DNA from: Flavobacterium psychrophilum
GTDB taxonomy: Bacteria; Bacteroidota; Bacteroidia; Flavobacteriales; Flavobacteriaceae
NCBI GenBank assembly: GCA_945907225.1
Contig: CAMDSN010000059.1
Span: 1 to 8,780 of the forward strand
Reading direction: 5' to 3'
DNA: 8,780 nucleotides
Below, piece by piece: positions 7,842-8,780 of this stretch (the stretch's first letter is position 1; each line of letters begins with the position of its first letter). The notes under the pieces are model-generated. The model was given only the letters and a program-made list of their open reading frames with translations, ran no database searches and was not told the origin of the DNA. The position numbers were made by a program, and so were the translations under genes.

Positions 7842-8780
7842 TTATTCTTCTTCCGATATTTGAAATTTAGTTCTCTTACTACCCTCATACATTTCGTATT
7901 TCACCAAACGTCCTTCTAAACTTCCGTTGAAAAGTTTTATTTTACGTGATGGTCGAAGTCCGACAAACTTCAAAGCTTCCAAATTCGCTGTGATAAACCA
8001 GGCATTGGTATTCGGATAATTATTCTTCAACGTATCTCCAATTTCTCTGTAAAAACGTTCCAACTCAATATTTAAACGTTCTCCATAGGGCGGATTGAAA
8101 ACCATGTGCAATGGTCCGGTGTTTTCCTTTTTACTTTCAAAAAAATCACCTTGAATGATACTTATATAGTCATCAAGATTGGCATTTTGAATATTGTCTT
8201 TCGCTTTCTGAACAGCGCTTGGTGCCTTGTCGTAACCAATTATAGTATGGTGGAACTCTTTGGTACGTTTCATTAATGCATCAATAATTTGGTCAAACAA
8301 ATCATTGTCCCAATCGTTCCATTTTTCGAAAGCAAATTCTTTCCTGTTGATATTCGCCGGAATATTACAGGCAATCATTGCAGCTTCAGCCAATAATGTT
8401 CCCGAACCACACATAGGATCCAAAAAATCAGATTTGCCTTCCCATCCTGAAAGCAATAATAAACCGGCGGCAAGCACCTCGTTAATTGGAGCAATATTGG
8501 TAGCGGTTCTGTAACCACGATGATGTAACGAAGCGCCTGAGGTATCTAAAGCAACTGAAACTTGATCTTTGTCTATGTGAATATTGATTCTTAAATCAGG
8601 GAAATCTTTATCAATGCTTGGGCGTAGTCCGGTTTTCTCACGAAATTGATCAACGATAGCGTCTTTCGCTTTTTGGGAAACAAACTGCGAATGCTTAAAA
8701 TTATCCGAATGAATTGTTGTGTCAATTACAAAAGTTTGGTTTTCACCAATATATTTCGACCAATCAATACCTTGTATGCC
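7842..8780 (-). CDS. THUMP-type class I SAM-dependent rRNA methyltransferase, RlmL-like (5' end outside window)
   Basis: The frame is open from the right edge (8780) to the TAA at 7842-7844, giving 312 visible residues; the family is about 380-390 residues in this phylum, so some 70 N-terminal residues, including most of the THUMP RNA-binding domain, are missing. The GTG at 8477-8475 is an internal Val, not a start, since coding continues well upstream. Visible motifs are TSGASLHHRGYR (residues 81-92), the SAM-binding motif I DPMCGSGT (about 122-129), an acidic motif II in GYDKAP, and the catalytic motif IV NPPYGERL of N2-guanine/N6-adenine methylases. By analogy with E. coli RlmL and B. subtilis YpsC it probably makes a 23S rRNA N2-methylguanosine. 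The N-methyltransferase class is clear; the target base is inference. It converges on the thioredoxin/protease gene. Confidence 0.9.
   Translation of the reverse strand, partial: GIQGIDWSKYIGENQTFVIDTTIHSDNFKHSQFVSQKAKDAIVDQFREKTGLRPSIDKDFPDLRINIHIDKDQVSVALDTSGASLHHRGYRTATNIAPINEVLAAGLLLLSGWEGKSDFLDPMCGSGTLLAEAAMIACNIPANINRKEFAFEKWNDWDNDLFDQIIDALMKRTKEFHHTIIGYDKAPSAVQKAKDNIQNANLDDYISIIQGDFFESKKENTGPLHMVFNPPYGERLNIELERFYREIGDTLKNNYPNTNAWFITANLEALKFVGLRPSRKIKLFNGSLEGRLVKYEMYEGSKRTKFQISEEE

Noticed and set aside
8475..8477. GTG as the start codon of the methyltransferase
   Set aside because: The same frame stays open to 8780 and encodes conserved family sequence (GASLHHRGYR) upstream, so this codon is an internal Val.
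8260..8514. Plus-strand open frame of 84 codons
   Set aside because: Antisense to the methyltransferase motif I region; no independent support.
1..8780. CRISPR array, tRNA, rRNA, insertion sequence or toxin-antitoxin pair
   Set aside because: Scanned by eye: no regularly spaced repeats, cloverleaf arms, transposase motifs or paired small genes were seen.

Overview
The window reads as chromosomal DNA of a low-GC member of the Bacteroidota, most likely Flavobacteriia. The evidence is the strong A+T bias, A-rich leaders with no clear Shine-Dalgarno sequence, two copies of a TAnnTTTG-type -7 box, a DUF4369/TlpA-type secreted oxidoreductase, and a 2-oxoacid dehydrogenase E1 whose alpha and beta halves form one polypeptide, an arrangement common in this phylum. 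No tRNA, rRNA, CRISPR array, transposase or integrase was seen.

Layout from left to right: (1) positions 1-357 (+), the 3' end of a lysozyme-like/N-acetylmuramidase-like gene cut by the left edge. (2) 552-2849 (+), a secreted protein with three degenerate Ig-like repeats, a von Willebrand A (vWA) domain with an intact metal-binding site, and a helical tail. (3) 2859-4835 (-), a fused alpha/beta E1 component of a branched-chain 2-oxoacid dehydrogenase type; it meets gene 2 tail to tail with only 9 bp between the stops. (4) 5060-7600 (+), a secreted 846-residue protein joining a DUF4369/DUF5106/thioredoxin (CGHC) protein to an S1C/trypsin-like serine protease module with an intact His-Asp-Ser triad. 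(5) 7842-8780 (-), the C-terminal 312 residues of a THUMP/RlmL-type rRNA methyltransferase cut by the right edge.

The genes do not form one operon: strands alternate and each has its own intergenic region. Genes 3 and 4 are divergent, and each has a TATTTTTG box in the 224-bp gap between them. Genes 3 and 5 are housekeeping (branched-chain keto acid oxidation and branched fatty-acid precursor supply; rRNA modification). Genes 1, 2 and 4 look like envelope or secreted functions.

The most notable object is gene 4. Its C-terminal 330 or so residues look like a complete secreted protease module attached to a complete TlpA-like protein. Hand-counted sample lines show a drop from about 35-40% GC in the central and 5' part to about 18-33% (mostly 25-28%) in the 3' part, which suggests a mosaic origin. 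I did not find a convincing multi-gene novel system.
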